This document shows positions 9,001-18,093 of a DNA stretch of 64,000 nt, piece after piece (position 1 is the first letter of the stretch; every line of letters starts with the position of its first letter). The notes under the pieces were generated by a model. The model did no database searches. It was not told the origin of the DNA and worked only from the letters and a program-made list of their open reading frames with translations. Both the position numbers and the translations under genes were made by a program. Origin of the DNA: Campylobacter rectus (GTDB taxonomy: Bacteria > Campylobacterota > Campylobacteria > Campylobacterales > Campylobacteraceae); NCBI RefSeq assembly GCF_004803795.1, contig NZ_CP012543.1, positions 1,860,001 through 1,924,000 of the forward strand. The letters are read 5' to 3'.

Positions 9001-9762
9001 TTAGAAAAATAGCGACGGAAGGTCGTTGATAACGCGAAGAGCGAGCTGTTTAAAAAGCTCCATCATACCCGCCAGTATCGCGATCAATACGGCAAAGCCG
9101 ATCGTGATCTTGATCGGGTAACCCACGACCAGCAGGTTAAACTGCGGCATCGTCTTCATCAGCATGCCGAAAATCAAATCAGAAAGCAGCGAAAGCGCCA
9201 AAATCGGGAAGGAAATGATAAACCCGAAAGTAAATAAATTTATCATAGACTTTGAGGCGTACTGCACGATATCAGGGCTCGGGTAAAAGCCGCCCAGCGG
9301 GACGTGCGTGAGAGAATTTGAGATAAAAAGCAGGATCAAATGATGCCCGTCGAAGGCCAAAAAGGTCATAAGCGCGAGGAAATTTATGATATTTGAGATC
9401 ACTGGCGAGCTAAGGCCGGTCTGCGGATCAAGCACCGAAGCCATCGAAAAGCCCATAATCATCGAGATCTGCTCGCCCGCTAACTGCAAACTGGCAAAAA
9501 CGATATGAAGCAGCAGTCCGGCGCAAACTCCCAGCGCCGCCTCGCTCACGATCTCGACGGCTAGATAATAGACCTCGCCGCTTTTAATGCTAGCAAGCGG
9601 GAACAAAAATAGCGTGAGCAAAAACGAAAACGCGGTCTTGACGCTCATAGGGATCTGCTCGTGAGCGTAAAACGGGAAAAACAGCATCAGCCCGCCGATA
9701 CGCGCAAACAGCAGCATAAAGGTGATGACGCGCTCGGGCGCGAAAAACTCTACTAGCTCCAC
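9001..9762 (-). CDS. fliR: Flagellar biosynthesis protein FliR
   Basis: An inner-membrane component of the flagellar type III export gate, working with FliP, FliQ, FlhA and FlhB. It has 253 residues with about six membrane helices. Family motifs include R-I-G-G-L-M-L-F-F-P-F near the N-terminus, the G-E-Q-I-S-M-I-M-G-F-S-M-A loop and the P-Q-F-N-L-L-V-V-G-Y-P-I-K motif near residue 205. The start is GTG at 9762, within the segment that supplies the GGTGGAG RBS-like sequence; no better ATG is available. The conserved neighbours are the acidic protein and gmk. Confidence 0.96.
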   Translation of the reverse strand: MELVEFFAPERVITFMLLFARIGGLMLFFPFYAHEQIPMSVKTAFSFLLTLFLFPLASIKSGEVYYLAVEIVSEAALGVCAGLLLHIVFASLQLAGEQISMIMGFSMASVLDPQTGLSSPVISNIINFLALMTFLAFDGHHLILLFISNSLTHVPLGGFYPSPDIVQYASKSMINLFTFGFIISFPILALSLLSDLIFGMLMKTMPQFNLLVVGYPIKITIGFAVLIAILAGMMELFKQLALRVINDLPSLFF

Positions 9763-10095
9763 CTGACTCTTTCGTTTTAAATTTAAATGCCGTTATTTTA
9801 GGGTTAAATCCTTAAAAATTCGGTAAATTTTAGGGGCGAGTTTTGATATGCGCCAAATTTGGCCGTTTAAAAGGTGTTTTTAGGTATCTTTTTATAAATT
9901 CGCCGATTTTTCATAGCCTATTTAAGCATTTTTTATTTGATGGATCGCAAGAATAAATGGCCATTAAATTTCATTTTTTCTTTTATGGCGTTACGATACC
10001 CCCGGCTTTTGTTTATTTTTCGATCTATCATTTGCCGACGAATTTATAAATTTGATTTTATTCGGGATAAATTTTAAAATGACAAATCAAAATTT
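9763..10095. other. Intergenic spacer between fliR and the Sel1 gene
   Basis: AT-rich, with several AAATTT words and T-runs and no reading frame that looks coding. It must hold the fliR promoter and any terminator of the Sel1 gene; no clear hairpin was seen. Confidence 0.5.
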
Positions 10096-10704
10096 TTATT
10101 TTAAAATATCGACTTTATCGCAATATCCTCGCCAAATGTTTTTATTGGCCACGTTATTTTGGACATCGGGGTCGGCTACGCCCATATCGCATGCCCTTTG
10201 ATAGTATCGCGCCGCCTGTTTACTTTTGCCAGCATCCTCGTAATACCCTCCAAAAACTCCGCATGCCATCCAGCTACCTATATCGCAAGACTTTTTCATA
10301 TAAGCTTCGCCCCGAGCGACGTCTTGCTCCACGCCGATACCGCCAGTATACATCTTGCCTACGATTTGGCAGCTACCTACTAGCCGCCCGTCGTCGCAGG
10401 CTATCTTGTGATAGTCGATCGATTTTTTTAAATTTTTCTCTACACCTTGGCCGAATTGATACAAAACCGCGATCTGATAGCAGGAGTTATAAACTTTGCC
10501 CTTGCAAGCTTTTTCATAAAATTTAAATGCTTTTTTATAATCCCTGTTCGTTTGATAAAACGAATGATAAACGTCGTAAGCACCGCCAAGTTCATCGCAA
10601 CTTAACATATCTCCGGCCTTACAATTCTTTTCTAATTCCGCCAACATCCCATTTGCCGACGCAAAAGCACAAAGCAACGCTAAACCAAAAACCGTCTTTT
10701 TCAT
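10096..10704 (-). CDS. Secreted Sel1-repeat, cysteine-rich protein
   Basis: A 202-residue protein with a cleavable signal peptide (M-K-K-T-V-F-G-L-A-L-L-C-A-F-A-S-A) followed by about five Sel1-like (TPR-related) helical repeats of 36 residues. Each repeat has the pattern A-x-x-Y-x-x-A-C-x-x-G and two Cys about seven to nine residues apart, the arrangement seen in Helicobacter cysteine-rich (Hcp) proteins, where the cysteines form disulfides in the periplasm. The function is unknown; Hcp relatives are secreted and sometimes immunogenic. An AAGGAAAA RBS lies 7 bases before the ATG. The promoter region contains a G10/A12 tract (see next entry), so expression may be phase-variable. The gene interrupts the fliR-ABC-tsf order seen in C. 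jejuni. Confidence 0.9.
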   Translation of the reverse strand: MKKTVFGLALLCAFASANGMLAELEKNCKAGDMLSCDELGGAYDVYHSFYQTNRDYKKAFKFYEKACKGKVYNSCYQIAVLYQFGQGVEKNLKKSIDYHKIACDDGRLVGSCQIVGKMYTGGIGVEQDVARGEAYMKKSCDIGSWMACGVFGGYYEDAGKSKQAARYYQRACDMGVADPDVQNNVANKNIWRGYCDKVDILK

Positions 10705-10738
10705 AATATTTTCCTTAAAATAAATTTTATGTATTCTA

Positions 10739-10760
10739 CCCCCCCCCCTTTTTTTTTTTT
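10739..10760 (-). repeat. A12-G10 homopolymer tract in the Sel1 promoter
   Basis: On the coding strand, twelve A (10760-10749) are followed by ten G (10748-10739), then TAGAATACATAAAAT as the likely -10 region, 35 bases upstream of the start codon. G tracts of eight or more are the standard hypervariable elements of Campylobacter. Here a length change would alter the spacing upstream of the -10 box and so the transcription level rather than the reading frame. Confidence 0.8.
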
Positions 10761-11089
10761 AAGAATTATTTAATCGGCCAAGTTTTATTTAAAAAAGTAA
10801 TTATGTTTTCTTAATTAGATTTTTGATTGAAATTTTGAGACGAAAAATACAAAAGGTAGACGCGGCTTAGTTTTAAAATTTTACAAAAAAAGAAAACTCA
10901 AAAAGAAACAATTTAAATTTTTAGTTGTTTTACGGCAAAATTTATAAAGAGTAAGAAATTAGAATTCGTGGTTCAAAACGGAGCGTCGCAAGATAAATTT
11001 AGGTAAATTTGCCTTGAATCGGTTTAAATTTGCGGGCTCAAATTTGATGAAGTATGAATCCAAACCATCGCTAGCGGAAAAATAAAAAT
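10761..11089. other. Intergenic spacer upstream of the Sel1 gene
   Basis: AT-rich, no gene seen. It contains the region upstream of the Sel1 promoter and the 3' side of the ABC ATPase gene; AAATTT words are frequent around 10910-11095. Confidence 0.5.
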
Positions 11090-11746
11090 TTAAATAAATT
11101 CACCAGAAACCAAAGATAGTTTTTTATCTTCGAGGCGGTAAACCTCGTCGCATCTTTGCGCAAGCTCGTTGTCGTGAGTGACCAAAACAAGCGCCGCATC
11201 GTTTGCTTTGATATAGTTAAACAGCGTTTGCATCACTTCATTTGCGGTCTGTTTGTCCAGATTTCCCGTCGGTTCGTCGGCAAATATCACGCGCGGCTTT
11301 TTACAAAGCACCCTAGCGATCGAGACGCGCTGCTGCTGCCCGCCGCTTAGCTCGCCTACTTTTTGATTTAGCACGCCGTCTATCTTTAAATTTGACAAAA
11401 TTGCATCGTCAATTTTTTGCGCGGATAAAACTGAGGCCAGCTCGATGTTTTCGTGCGCGCTAAAGCCTTTAAAAAGATAGTGCGCCTGAAAAATGATACC
11501 GAAATCAAATCTGCGGATACGCAAAAGCTCGTTTGCAGGTAGTTCGTAAAGCGACTTGCCGCCGTAGATAACTTCGCCGTTTTTGGGTCGCAAAAGAGTG
11601 GAGAGTATGTGGAGTATGGTTGATTTGCCGCAGCCGCTAACGCCCGTTATGGCGCAGCTGCCGCCGGCATTGACGCTTAAATTTACATCCTCAAAGAGCG
11701 CATAATCATACGCAAAGCCTAGATTTACGCCCTTTAAGATTTGCAT
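11090..11746 (-). CDS. ABC transporter ATP-binding protein, LolD/MacB-like
   Basis: A stand-alone ATPase of 218 residues, related to the LolD/FtsE/MacB class. It has Walker A G-V-S-G-C-G-K-S-T-I (about residue 34), Q-loop I-I-F-Q-A-H-Y-L, signature L-S-G-G-Q-Q-Q-R, Walker B V-I-F-A-D-E-P-T-G-N-L-D and the H-loop L-V-T-H-D. A partner permease would be needed for transport; none is adjacent. The position between fliR and tsf matches Cj1180c of C. jejuni. The stop of tsf is 5 bases downstream of its own upstream neighbour's coding end, so it is probably co-transcribed with rpsB-tsf. The substrate is unknown. Confidence 0.93.
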   Translation of the reverse strand: MQILKGVNLGFAYDYALFEDVNLSVNAGGSCAITGVSGCGKSTILHILSTLLRPKNGEVIYGGKSLYELPANELLRIRRFDFGIIFQAHYLFKGFSAHENIELASVLSAQKIDDAILSNLKIDGVLNQKVGELSGGQQQRVSIARVLCKKPRVIFADEPTGNLDKQTANEVMQTLFNYIKANDAALVLVTHDNELAQRCDEVYRLEDKKLSLVSGEFI

Positions 11747-11751
11747 TAAAT

Positions 11752-12816
11752 TTAGCCTATTTGCGCCGCAACCTCGGCCGCAAAGTCCTCGTTTTTCTTT
11801 TCTAAGCCTTCGCCAAGCTCGAAGCGAACGTATTTTACTACCTCGATCTTGCCGCCTAGCTCTTTGCCTTTTTCTTCAACGACTTGCTCGATAGTTTTTT
11901 TATCGTCCATTACGTAAAACTGTCCAAGTAGCGTAAGGCGCTGATCAAGCACCGTGTTGTCGGCGTAAAATCTCTCGATCTTGCCGGGGATGATCTTATC
12001 CCAAATTTTCTCAGGTTTGCCCTCGGCTTTTAGCTCTTCTTCGATAGCTTTCGTAGCTTTTGCAAGCTCGGCATCGCCTATTTGGCAGCGGCTGGCATAC
12101 TCAGGGATGTGGTGAAGCGGCTTGCCTAGGCGTTTTAGCTCTTCGTTATCTTTTTCAAGCTCGGCGCGAAGCGCGATAAATTCCTTCTCCACAAACTCTT
12201 TGTCAAGGTCTTTATAGCTTATTACGCTTGGCTTCATAGCAGCTGCGTGCATGCATAAATTTCTTGCAAATTCAGCCGCTTTGCTTGCGATTTCTGCGCT
12301 TTCGCAAGCTAGACCGATTAGCACGCCTACGCGGCCGTTTGAGTGCACGTAGCCATTTACTACGCCTTTATCGTCCGCTTTTATAGTCTCAAAGCGGCGA
12401 ACGACCAAATTTTCGCCGATAGTAGCGATCTGGCTTTTGAAATAATCCTCAAATTTAACGCCGTTAATAACGCTTGAGTTTAGGCTCTCGACGTCTTTTA
12501 TCAAATTTATCTGGATGTGCGCCGTAGTGTCTTTGGTCAAATTTTGAAACTGAGCGTTTTTAGCGACGAAGTCGGTCTCAGAGTTTATCTCGCTGATGGT
12601 CGCGGTCTTGCAGTGATCGCAAACAACAACGCTCACAAGACCCTCGCTAGCTAGGCGGTCAGCTTTTTTAGCGGCTTGACCTAGACCCTTTTCGCGCAGG
12701 ATATCGACGGCTTTTTCCATATCGCCGTTAGCCTCGGTTAGCGCCTTTTTGCAGTCCATCATTCCGGCTCCGGTTGATTCGCGGAGCTCTTTTACCATTT
12801 GTGCGCTGATTTCCAT
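11752..12816 (-). CDS. tsf: Translation elongation factor Ts
   Basis: The GDP/GTP exchange factor for EF-Tu. The UBA-like N-terminus with V-K-E-L-R-E-S-T-G-A-G-M-M-D-C-K-K-A-L and the T-D-F-V-A-K-N loop that contacts EF-Tu are clear. At 354 residues it is longer than the E. coli protein, as in other epsilonproteobacteria, where an extra C-terminal segment is present. The start overlaps the rpsB stop by one base (TAATG), giving tight coupling. Confidence 0.97.
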   Translation of the reverse strand: MEISAQMVKELRESTGAGMMDCKKALTEANGDMEKAVDILREKGLGQAAKKADRLASEGLVSVVVCDHCKTATISEINSETDFVAKNAQFQNLTKDTTAHIQINLIKDVESLNSSVINGVKFEDYFKSQIATIGENLVVRRFETIKADDKGVVNGYVHSNGRVGVLIGLACESAEIASKAAEFARNLCMHAAAMKPSVISYKDLDKEFVEKEFIALRAELEKDNEELKRLGKPLHHIPEYASRCQIGDAELAKATKAIEEELKAEGKPEKIWDKIIPGKIERFYADNTVLDQRLTLLGQFYVMDDKKTIEQVVEEKGKELGGKIEVVKYVRFELGEGLEKKNEDFAAEVAAQIG

Positions 12817-13616
12817 TACTCTTCGTCCTCGCTGAAGTCTTCAGAGAAGTCTTCGCTCGCAGCCTCATTTACGACTGCGTCTTTTTCGGCTTGGCTTACG
12901 GCTTCTTTGCCTTCTTCTAGCTCGCCGCCGTCTTTTTCAAGCTGAGAGCGTCCCTCGATGATAGCCTCGGCCATCTCTTGGCAGAAAAGCTGAACCGAGC
13001 GGATCGCGTCGTCGTTGCCGGGGATCGGAAAATCTACGACGTCAGGATCGCAGTTTGTATCGATCGGAGCTACGACAGGGATTTTTAGGCGGTTAGCCTC
13101 GGCAACGGCGATTTTTTCTTTTACGGTGTCGATGACGAAAATCATATCAGGTACGGTTTTTAGGTTTCTGATACCGCCTAGAGACGCTAAAAGCTTCTCT
13201 TTTTTGCGGCGAAGCATTAGCGCTTCTTTTTTAGTTAGTAAATTTATAGAGCCGTCCTCCTCCATAGCCTCGATTACTTCGAGCTTGCGGATAGATTGGC
13301 GGATAGTGCCGAAGTTTGTCATCATGCCGCCTAGCCAGCGGTGATTTACATACGGCATGCCGCATTTTTCAGCATACTCTTTTAGAGTTGCGCCGGCTTG
13401 TTTTTTGGTGCCTACGAAAAGTATGGTTTTACCCTCTGCAGCCGCGTCGCGAACGACATTATAAGTGTAGCGGAAGTAGCGGATAGTTTTTTGTAGATCT
13501 ATGATATAGATACCTTTTCTCTCGCCGAAAATGAATTTTTTCATCTTCGGATTCCATCTGCGCGTTTGGTGTCCGAAATGAACGCCGCACTCTAGCAAAT
13601 CTCTCATTGTTACCAT
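12816..13616 (-). CDS. rpsB: 30S ribosomal protein S2
   Basis: A structural protein of the small ribosomal subunit. It begins [25 protein letters not shown], with later family motifs L-F-V-G-T-K-K-Q-A and V-N-x-R-W-L-G-G-M-x-T-N. The 266-residue length includes an acidic C-terminal tail. AAGGAGAAAACTC lies just before the ATG. It is co-transcribed with tsf. Confidence 0.97.
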   Translation of the reverse strand: MVTMRDLLECGVHFGHQTRRWNPKMKKFIFGERKGIYIIDLQKTIRYFRYTYNVVRDAAAEGKTILFVGTKKQAGATLKEYAEKCGMPYVNHRWLGGMMTNFGTIRQSIRKLEVIEAMEEDGSINLLTKKEALMLRRKKEKLLASLGGIRNLKTVPDMIFVIDTVKEKIAVAEANRLKIPVVAPIDTNCDPDVVDFPIPGNDDAIRSVQLFCQEMAEAIIEGRSQLEKDGGELEEGKEAVSQAEKDAVVNEAASEDFSEDFSEDEE

Positions 13617-14227
13617 GAGTTTTCTCCTTGTGGGTTGCCCCGAAATTTAGGTTTCTCCTCCACACCCATTAACATTTGCTTTTAACAAACGCAACCAAAT
13701 TTTAGGACTGGTGTGTGTGAATTGAAGCTTGGATTATATTTAAAAATAACTGAATTAAAGCTAAATTTAATATAATCCAAACTTCTGCACGGTTAAATTT
13801 TGCGCCGCAAAGACAAGATGACCACAAAGGTCGAGAGCAAGATTATTCGTCGAATTTAACAAAAATGAGCGCGTCAAACAAACTTGCAAAAATGCCGTAG
13901 CGCAAACAAGTCAAAGGTCATACTTATAGCCGATTAAATTCAGCAAACTCGCTCAAGCCGACTCGCAAAATTAATCGCTCGAATTTAAACCGTCGCACTG
14001 TAAAATAAATTTCGACCGAGCCGTAAGCTGCCGCAAATTTAAACTCGTTCGCTAAAATGCCCGCATCGCATCCGGCAACCAAGCCCGGCTCGTCAAATTT
14101 GCCCGCCGATCAAAGCGCCTATGTGAAACGCCGGGCAAAAACACAAGGTTCGGGCACTCGACTCAAATTTACGCCTCAAGCGAAAACCGTCCGTAAATTT
14201 AAGCGTGCCCGTTAAATTTAGGAATTT
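13617..14227. other. Long intergenic spacer upstream of rpsB
   Basis: About 610 bases without a credible gene on either strand. It must contain the rpsB-tsf promoter (near 13680-13760 on the minus strand). AAATTT words and GC-rich interludes alternate. No tRNA or clear hairpin was recognised. Confidence 0.5.
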
Positions 14228-15367
14228 TCACTCAAAAAATCCCTTTTTCACGAGCTTGCCCTCTTTCACGCAAAACTCCCCTTTCGCGATCACGCTATCT
14301 AGGTTTAGAGCTTCGTCAAATACCGCAAAATCAGCGTCAAAGCCCGTTTTTATCTCGCCTTTGCCGCTTAGATTTAGGTATTTTGCGACGTTTTTGCCCA
14401 TCATGCTTAGCGCTTGCGGGATGGTTAGGATTTTATTTTTGACGCAGGCTTGAATGACCTCTAAATTCGTATCGCACGAGGCGCAGCCGTAGCCCACTAG
14501 CGCGCCGTTTTCGTCAAATCTAGGCACGCTGCCGTTGCCGTCCGAGCTCATCGTTAGACGATCTAAATTTAGCCCGTTAGCAAGCCCGTAGGCGATGGCT
14601 TCGTGAAGCGGCATAAACTGGCTTCCGCCGCTCGTGATGTCGATGTAGCCGCCCATTTTTTGAAATTTGATCGCCTCGTCAAAGAGCTCCTTCGTCCGCG
14701 CGCAGTGTGTCGGCGAAAAGTAATTAACGGGGAACGAATAATCCTTGATCACGCTAAAAATCAGATCGAATTTATCCGCTAGCCCGCCCATATGCATATG
14801 CAGCACGCCGCCTTTTTTCGAGATCATGCCGCCGATGCGTATCTGCGTCAGGGTTTTGATGAGCTCCTGAGAGGTCGGGTAGCTGCCGCGGTTGTCGCTC
14901 ATCGCGATCTTACAGCCGATGACCTTGTCGATGAGCACCAGATCGCGCGTGACGGAGCCCGTAAATGTAACGCTAGGCAGCGCGTAAGAGCCGGTGTGGA
15001 TGAAGGTCGAGATGCCCTCGTATTCAAGCGCCTTGGCCTTTGAGTAGAGATTTTCCAGGCTCCTCGTGCATCCGTCGGTACCCAGCGTGCCCACGACCGT
15101 CGTCGTACCGTAGCGGATGATTTGCGATAGCGTTATTTCGGGCGTGCGCGAGTGATAGCCCGCCTCGCCGCCCCCGCCCGTGATGTGCACGTGCTGATCG
15201 ATGAGCCCAGGCGCTAAAATTTTACCCTCTAGATCGTAAATTTCAAGCCCCTCAATACGAAAATCAAGCCCCTTGGAAACGGCCAAAATTTTACCTCCGC
15301 CGAGCAAAACGTCGCTCCTGCCGACGTGTTCTGGCGCGTATAGATCGGCATTTTTAAGTAACAGCAT
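14228..15367 (-). CDS. iadA: Isoaspartyl dipeptidase (beta-aspartyl-peptidase)
   Basis: A zinc amidohydrolase that cleaves isoaspartyl dipeptides formed during protein ageing. The metal motif G-L-I-D-Q-H-V-H-I-T-G-G-G-G-E-A-G is at about residues 55-72, followed by the characteristic S-R-T-P-E; later are the metal-ligand regions H-M-H-M-G (about 198) and S-P-T-H-C-A-R (about 226), and the catalytic Asp in T-M-S-S-D-G-N-G-S (about 285). The ATG at 15367 is chosen because AAAGGAG lies five bases before it; a start nine codons upstream lacks support. 379 residues is close to the E. coli enzyme. It stands alone between two long spacers. Confidence 0.93.
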   Translation of the reverse strand: MLLLKNADLYAPEHVGRSDVLLGGGKILAVSKGLDFRIEGLEIYDLEGKILAPGLIDQHVHITGGGGEAGYHSRTPEITLSQIIRYGTTTVVGTLGTDGCTRSLENLYSKAKALEYEGISTFIHTGSYALPSVTFTGSVTRDLVLIDKVIGCKIAMSDNRGSYPTSQELIKTLTQIRIGGMISKKGGVLHMHMGGLADKFDLIFSVIKDYSFPVNYFSPTHCARTKELFDEAIKFQKMGGYIDITSGGSQFMPLHEAIAYGLANGLNLDRLTMSSDGNGSVPRFDENGALVGYGCASCDTNLEVIQACVKNKILTIPQALSMMGKNVAKYLNLSGKGEIKTGFDADFAVFDEALNLDSVIAKGEFCVKEGKLVKKGFFE

Positions 15368-16390
15368 ATTTTCTCCTTTGCTTTGGATTTTCATTTTAAA
15401 ATTTACGTTTTTAGCTTATTTTGATTGCGATGTCACGCCGTCATTTTACATCAAATTTGATAAAAATCGGATATTTCGGTTTTGGTTAGCGAGGCGGACG
15501 CGGCGGATTTTTGAGATTGCCGCGATGAAATCGGCGCGTTTTGATAACCTCGGCAAAGCGAACGCGATATATTTTCGACGAAATTTGCAAAACAAATGCA
15601 GCGTATTTTGGGATGTTCGTTTGCCGACGACTCTTTTACGTGCGGTAAATTTTGACGCGTTTTAAGCGGCCGACTCGCGAAACGGCAGTTTGACAAAGCC
15701 GTCCGCGCCACAGACGCAACAAACAAATATAGTCGCCGACAACACATCGCTCAAATTTAACCTCCGTCGCGCCCGAAACCAAAACGCTCAAGATAGTCCG
15801 CAAACGCTAAATTTATTATACGGCGACAAAACCCGCTTAAATTTCGAATAAATTTGCAAAAACCTGCAAATTTGTATCCAAACGCCCTATTTATCCTAAT
15901 CCGAAATCGAAACTCGGCTAAATTTCGCCTTAAATTTCGCCCAAACCGACTGATCGGTCGCAACCGCGCGTCCACTAAATTTTTACCGCTTTTTTGCGCT
16001 TCATTTATCGTTTCAGCGGCGCGTATCGGGCTTTTGGGTTAAATTTTTACGCTTAATGTATTTAAAAAACGACAAATTTTGCCGCAGCTTTAAAACGCCT
16101 TAAATTTACGGCGCTTTTTAGCTCCGCGCGATCGGCAAAATCAAAACGACGGTGCAAAGCCCGTTTAATAAAAATTTAAAAGCATGGGCTTTAATGCGCG
16201 GCGACGCGAATTTACCGCTTTTTCTCGAGCGGTTTTTACTTGCAAATTAACGACGTTTACGCGGTTTGCAAAAGCCGTTTTTGTATAAAAATTCGGCAAT
16301 TTCGCCGTTTTTGGCCTCATACGGCTTTTTACAAAGTTATTGGATTTTACGCGGTTTTGCGAAAGTTTTGCAAGTAAATTCGGCGCGGCT
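15368..16390. other. Long intergenic region, no gene recognised
   Basis: About one kilobase. Open frames exist on both strands (for example 15451-15747 and 15757-15975, minus) but their products are Arg/Ser-rich with no family resemblance. The AAATTT word is dense. Around 16240-16380 imperfect repeats of the type CGGTTTGCAAAAGCCG and CGGTTTTGCGAAAG occur. Nothing firmly functional was identified. Confidence 0.5.
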
Positions 16391-16606
16391 TTATCCGCTT
16401 AGCTGCACGCTCTCCTCGATATTCATCAAGCCCGTAAATATCCGCTCCGCCGCTTCGCGCCGCTCGGCCGAAATCTCGAGCTTTTCGGCTTTTAAAAGGA
16501 TATTTACGAGCTCCTCGTTTTGCAGAGTTTGGACGCCGAATTTCCTTGCATTTGCGGCGATTTTTGCCGCAAGATGATTTTTTGATTTAAAATTTTCGTA
16601 AGGCAT
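16391..16606 (-). CDS. Small hypothetical protein, 71 residues
   Basis: Not recognised. The product is short, soluble, predominantly helical and well balanced in charged residues (M-P-Y-E-N-F-K-S-K-N-H-L-A-A-K-I at the start, then a leucine- and glutamate-rich helix). The ATG at 16606 is preceded by a weak GAGAAA; the longer upstream frame has implausible basic/aromatic composition. The amino-acid composition looks coding, unlike the surrounding spacer. No neighbour within 350 bases suggests a role. Confidence 0.6.
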   Translation of the reverse strand: MPYENFKSKNHLAAKIAANARKFGVQTLQNEELVNILLKAEKLEISAERREAAERIFTGLMNIEESVQLSG

Positions 16607-16964
16607 TTTTCTCGGTTTTTGATAAAATTTGAGATTATTATAAAAAAATAGAGGTAAATTTATGCTCAAATTTCGCCGCAAATAAGGATTTCGTGTCAAA
16701 TTTAATCTCTAAGCGACTTTTCGTCTATGTCCGCTCGATAAACGGCAAATTCGGCAAAATAATAAGCTTAAAATTTGATCGCGGCGATACGAACGAGCCT
16801 TAAAGCTCAAATTTAGACGCTAAAAACGGACTTTAACAAAGCGGCGGAAACAAATCGAATTGGGCCGACGGGCAGCCCGGTCCGCCGCATACCGTTTTGC
16901 ACCGACGTTTGCGAAATTTCGCGCACATCTACGCCAAAATAAACCGTAAGCGCTGAAAATACGC

Positions 16965-17240
16965 TCACTCTATAACGGCTTCCCATTTTGAAGATTTGCA
17001 TTTTTCGCATGGATAATTTTTAGCGATAATCCACTTAGTAATCTGTTCCGAAAAGGCCGCGATAGCCACGCCTCCTACGACGATAGCTATACATATCGGC
17101 ATAGCAAAACCCGTTTAGGCAAAGATATACGCAACCCACGCCCAATAGCCGCCGCCGACCACGGTAGCGCCTATGATCTTAACAAAAAGGGCAAGATTTA
17201 CCTCTTCGGCGTGTCCGCACTCTTTACATCTTATTTTCAT
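16965..17240 (-). pseudogene. Small double zinc-ribbon membrane protein with in-frame stop
   Basis: A coding strand from ATG 17240 (RBS AAGGAG) reads M-K-I-R-C-K-E-C-G-H-A-E-E-V, then a hydrophobic helix. A TAA (17115-17117) follows codon 41. The same frame continues beyond the stop with a second hydrophobic helix (I-A-I-V-V-G-G-V-A-I-A) and a C-terminal C-E-K-C ending at 16965. The full product would be 91 residues: two membrane helices flanked by two CxxC pairs, one at each end, a likely shared zinc site. One nonsense mutation is the simplest explanation; two overlapping small proteins are possible, since an ATG lies four codons after the stop. The function is unknown. Confidence 0.65.
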
Positions 17241-17382
17241 AACAGCTCCTTAATTTAAACAAAATCAAGTAGAAATGGTATAATAATATAGAGCTTAAAA
17301 TCCGTGAAATTAAGATTACCAAAAGCGTATATTCGGGGTTGCTTTTATCTGAAATTATAGGCCGAATTTAGCTGCCGTAAGG

Positions 17383-18093
17383 CTATTTTATCAATACAAA
17401 TCCGCAAAATCGCCCCGTGATGCCGTCTCTACGATAAGAAAAATACCTCTCGTCGCAATGCGCGCAAATTTTGCTAAACCTGGCATCCCGCACGCCCAGC
17501 GCGGCAAATTCGTCCCGCAAAGCCGCGTCCATATCAAACCTCCCGTCCGCCTTGTATCGCGCAAACTCTCCGACGTCAAGCTCGCCGATCTCGTAGCAAC
17601 CGCTCTTGATATTCGGCCCCACAAACGCCCGTATATCGCTCATCTTGCAGCCGTATCCGCGCGCCATTTCGTGCACGGCTTTCGTGCAGATACGCTTCAT
17701 AACGCCGGCCCTACCGGCATGCGCCGCCGCCGCAACCCCGCGCCTTTCGTCGATCAGCAAAACGGGCGAACAATCCGCGACCAAAACGCAAAGCGCCGCG
17801 CCGCGCAGATTTGAAACGATAGCGTCGCACTCGGGGACGGGTTCGTTTAAATTTGACAACGCAAAAACGACGTCCGAGTGAATTTGGCGCATAAATTTTA
17901 GATTTTGCACGGAGATACCGAGCCTATTTGCTAAAATTTCACGGTTTTTCGCGACGCTCCAAGCTCGGTCGCCGACGTGATCTCCTAAATTTAGCCCCTC
18001 GTACGCAGCCTCGCTAACGCCGCCAAAACGCGTCGTAAAGCCCGCCGTAAATCGCTCGTTTTCAAAAACTACATCCAAAATTTCCCGCTTCAT
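17383..18093 (-). CDS. pgeF: Peptidoglycan editing factor PgeF (YfiH family)
   Basis: A multicopper-oxidase-like (COG1496, formerly 'laccase domain') protein. In E. coli, YfiH/PgeF removes misincorporated L-Ser from peptidoglycan precursors. Key features are T-T-R-F-G-G-V-S-E near the N-terminus, the metal-ligand M-R-Q-I-H-S-D motif, V-A-D-C-S-P-V-L-L, the A-H-A-G-R-A-G motif and the C-terminal I-C-A-H-C-D-E-R-Y-F-S-Y-R-R-D. 236 residues is typical. No strong RBS is visible before ATG 18093 (an A-rich stretch instead). Confidence 0.92.
   Translation of the reverse strand: MKREILDVVFENERFTAGFTTRFGGVSEAAYEGLNLGDHVGDRAWSVAKNREILANRLGISVQNLKFMRQIHSDVVFALSNLNEPVPECDAIVSNLRGAALCVLVADCSPVLLIDERRGVAAAAHAGRAGVMKRICTKAVHEMARGYGCKMSDIRAFVGPNIKSGCYEIGELDVGEFARYKADGRFDMDAALRDEFAALGVRDARFSKICAHCDERYFSYRRDGITGRFCGFVLIK

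Noticed and set aside
15451-16042. Several frames on both strands in the spacer after iadA
   Set aside because: Competing frames, Arg/Ser-rich, no RBS and no recognisable domain.
16813-17010. 65-codon minus-strand frame
   Set aside because: Overlaps the 3' end of the double-CxxC gene in another frame; no family resemblance and poor composition.
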